From Candidatus Epulonipiscium sp. (lineage in GTDB: Bacteria > Bacillota > Clostridia > Lachnospirales > Defluviitaleaceae): DNA of 64,000 nt. Below are positions 63,052-64,000 of the stretch, one piece after another; the stretch's first letter is position 1; the number at the start of each line of letters is the position of its first letter. The notes under the pieces are model-generated. The model ran no database searches. It saw only the letters and a list, made by a program, of their open reading frames with translations, and was not told where the DNA came from. A program made the position numbers and the translations under genes. The stretch spans positions 1-64,000 of the forward strand of contig JAAYQR010000012.1 in the NCBI GenBank assembly GCA_012519205.1, written 5' to 3'.

Positions 63052-64000
63052 TCACATTTTTTCTCCTCTTTGTTCCCTTAATTGTTCTGCTATTATACCT
63101 ATTTTTCTTAATCTATGATTCACCCCTGATTTCCCCACGGGAGGGTTTAGTAGGGCTCCTAATTCCTTTAAGGTAGCATCAATGTACTGGGTTCTATATC
63201 TTGCTGTTTCCTCTAAGGTTTTAGGAAGACTGGATAATCCTATGGTATTTTCTATAAATTTTATATCCTCTAGTTGTTTTACTGCCGCCGAAACAGTTTT
63301 TTTAAGATTTGCTGTTTCACAATTAACAATACGATTGACATTATTTCGCATTTCTTTTACGATGCGGACGTTTTCAAGATCCATTAGGGCTATATGAGCT
63401 CCCATGATATTAAGCAAATCAACTATTTGGGCCCCTTCTTTTAGGTAAACTACTTGATGTCTTTTTCTTTTAATCACTTTTGCATCCATATTAAATAAAT
63501 TAATAAGTTCCATTAAGGCTTGTGCATGTTTTAAATGCTGATTCACAAATTCCAAATGGTATGTTTTTTCAGGGTCACTTAGGGAACCTGCAGCTAGAAA
63601 AGCTCCCCTTATATATGCCCTCTTACAACAGGTAGTTTTTACAATCAGGGGATAAATCCCGTGCCTTCGTATTATCTTTTCATTTTCTTCTTTTATTATC
63701 CCCGTAGCCTTTAATATCTTTTTTGTGTCTTCTGTAGAGGCAACAAAAAGGAAATAAACAGACCTTTTTTTAAGTTGGGTATTTTTTCTTATTAATACTT
63801 CCGTATTTATATTAAAAGTTTTCTTTAATAATGTAAAGTACTTTCTAGCAACTGCTGCATTTTCAGTTTGAAATTTTATGGATATGTTTTTGTCCTCGTG
63901 GATAAAAACTTCTCCACATACATTAATTAAGGCAGCAATTTCTGCTATTCTACAATGCCTAGTCTCATCTATATGGCGGGTTAATTCATTCTTTACTCTA
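63052..64000 (-). CDS. whiA: WhiA, sporulation/cell-division regulator; N-terminus cut by window edge
   Basis: The visible 316 residues start in the N-terminal part (VKNELTRHIDETRHCRIAEIAALINVCG), so about 5-8 residues are missing beyond the right edge. A LAGLIDADG-like domain (RGAFLAAGSLSDPEKTYHLEF) is followed by the C-terminal WhiA HTH (NHRLRKIGIIAEQLREQ). It is a DNA-binding protein linked to cell division or sporulation. The gene is upstream of the crh-like gene by 63 nt, as in many Firmicutes. The frame is continuous with no break. Confidence 0.95.
   Translation of the reverse strand, partial: RVKNELTRHIDETRHCRIAEIAALINVCGEVFIHEDKNISIKFQTENAAVARKYFTLLKKTFNINTEVLIRKNTQLKKRSVYFLFVASTEDTKKILKATGIIKEENEKIIRRHGIYPLIVKTTCCKRAYIRGAFLAAGSLSDPEKTYHLEFVNQHLKHAQALMELINLFNMDAKVIKRKRHQVVYLKEGAQIVDLLNIMGAHIALMDLENVRIVKEMRNNVNRIVNCETANLKKTVSAAVKQLEDIKFIENTIGLSSLPKTLEETARYRTQYIDATLKELGALLNPPVGKSGVNHRLRKIGIIAEQLREQRGEKM

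Noticed and set aside
1-64000. CRISPR array, prophage or complete insertion sequence
   Set aside because: No regularly spaced repeats, phage structural genes or transposase frames were seen anywhere; only short repeat-like elements.

Overview
The window looks like chromosome from a low-GC, spore-forming, anaerobic Clostridia-type Firmicute. The evidence is a GerA/GerB/GerC germination operon, a flavodiiron (FprA)/rubredoxin system, a SufCBDSU Fe-S operon, the gene set whiA - HPr/Crh-like - dnaE - pfkA - pyk, strong AGGAGG ribosome sites and AT-rich intergenic DNA. I see no rRNA, tRNA, CRISPR array, phage or complete insertion sequence. Genus cannot be fixed from the sequence alone.

Layout. 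0-4 kb: a DUF2935 gene cut by the left edge, a MATE exporter behind a structured leader that ends in an intrinsic terminator (best guess guanidine-IV/mepA type), an NSS-family sodium symporter and a 68-residue protein. 4-7.6 kb: a three-subunit molybdenum hydroxylase (xanthine dehydrogenase family). 7.7-11.6 kb: general stress protein Ctc/L25, an AlgI-type MBOAT plus DHHW/AlgX-like pair, and a DUF4358 lipoprotein. 11.7-19.5 kb: the minus-strand run sufC-B-D-S-U-ispH-ispG-dcd, with a divergent DUF2249 gene behind a CRP/FNR-type site. 19.5-29 kb: TrkAH potassium uptake, UppP, the ger operon and a chemoreceptor.

29-45 kb is a plant-polysaccharide locus: GH51 arabinofuranosidase, ManA, two GH31 enzymes, GH1 beta-glucosidase, a pentonate-type IlvD/Edd dehydratase, an ABC oligosaccharide importer and a YesM/YesN-type two-component system. 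None of the glycosidases shows a signal peptide, which suggests import of oligosaccharides followed by intracellular breakdown. 45-54 kb: DUF3783 protein, a secreted MORN-repeat protein, a SpoU methyltransferase, then a redox/iron region (FprA, NADH:rubredoxin-type reductase, FG-GAP-like protein, Fur-controlled FeoAB with a cysteine-rich small protein, and rubredoxin). 54-64 kb: pyk, pfkA, dnaE, a lone recombinase-like N-domain protein, hemolysin III, DUF1836 regulator, a Crh-like HPr with Glu at position 15, and whiA cut at the right edge.

A caution applies to the whole window. Six genes (xdhA-like, algI-like, sufS, sufB, trkA, DUF3783) are broken by single-base length changes, eight in all and nearly all in homopolymer runs. 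In each case a one-base correction restores a full-length family protein. Because sufB, sufS and trkA are housekeeping genes, I think these are mostly sequencing or assembly errors rather than real decay. They are typed as pseudogene only because they are broken as sequenced.
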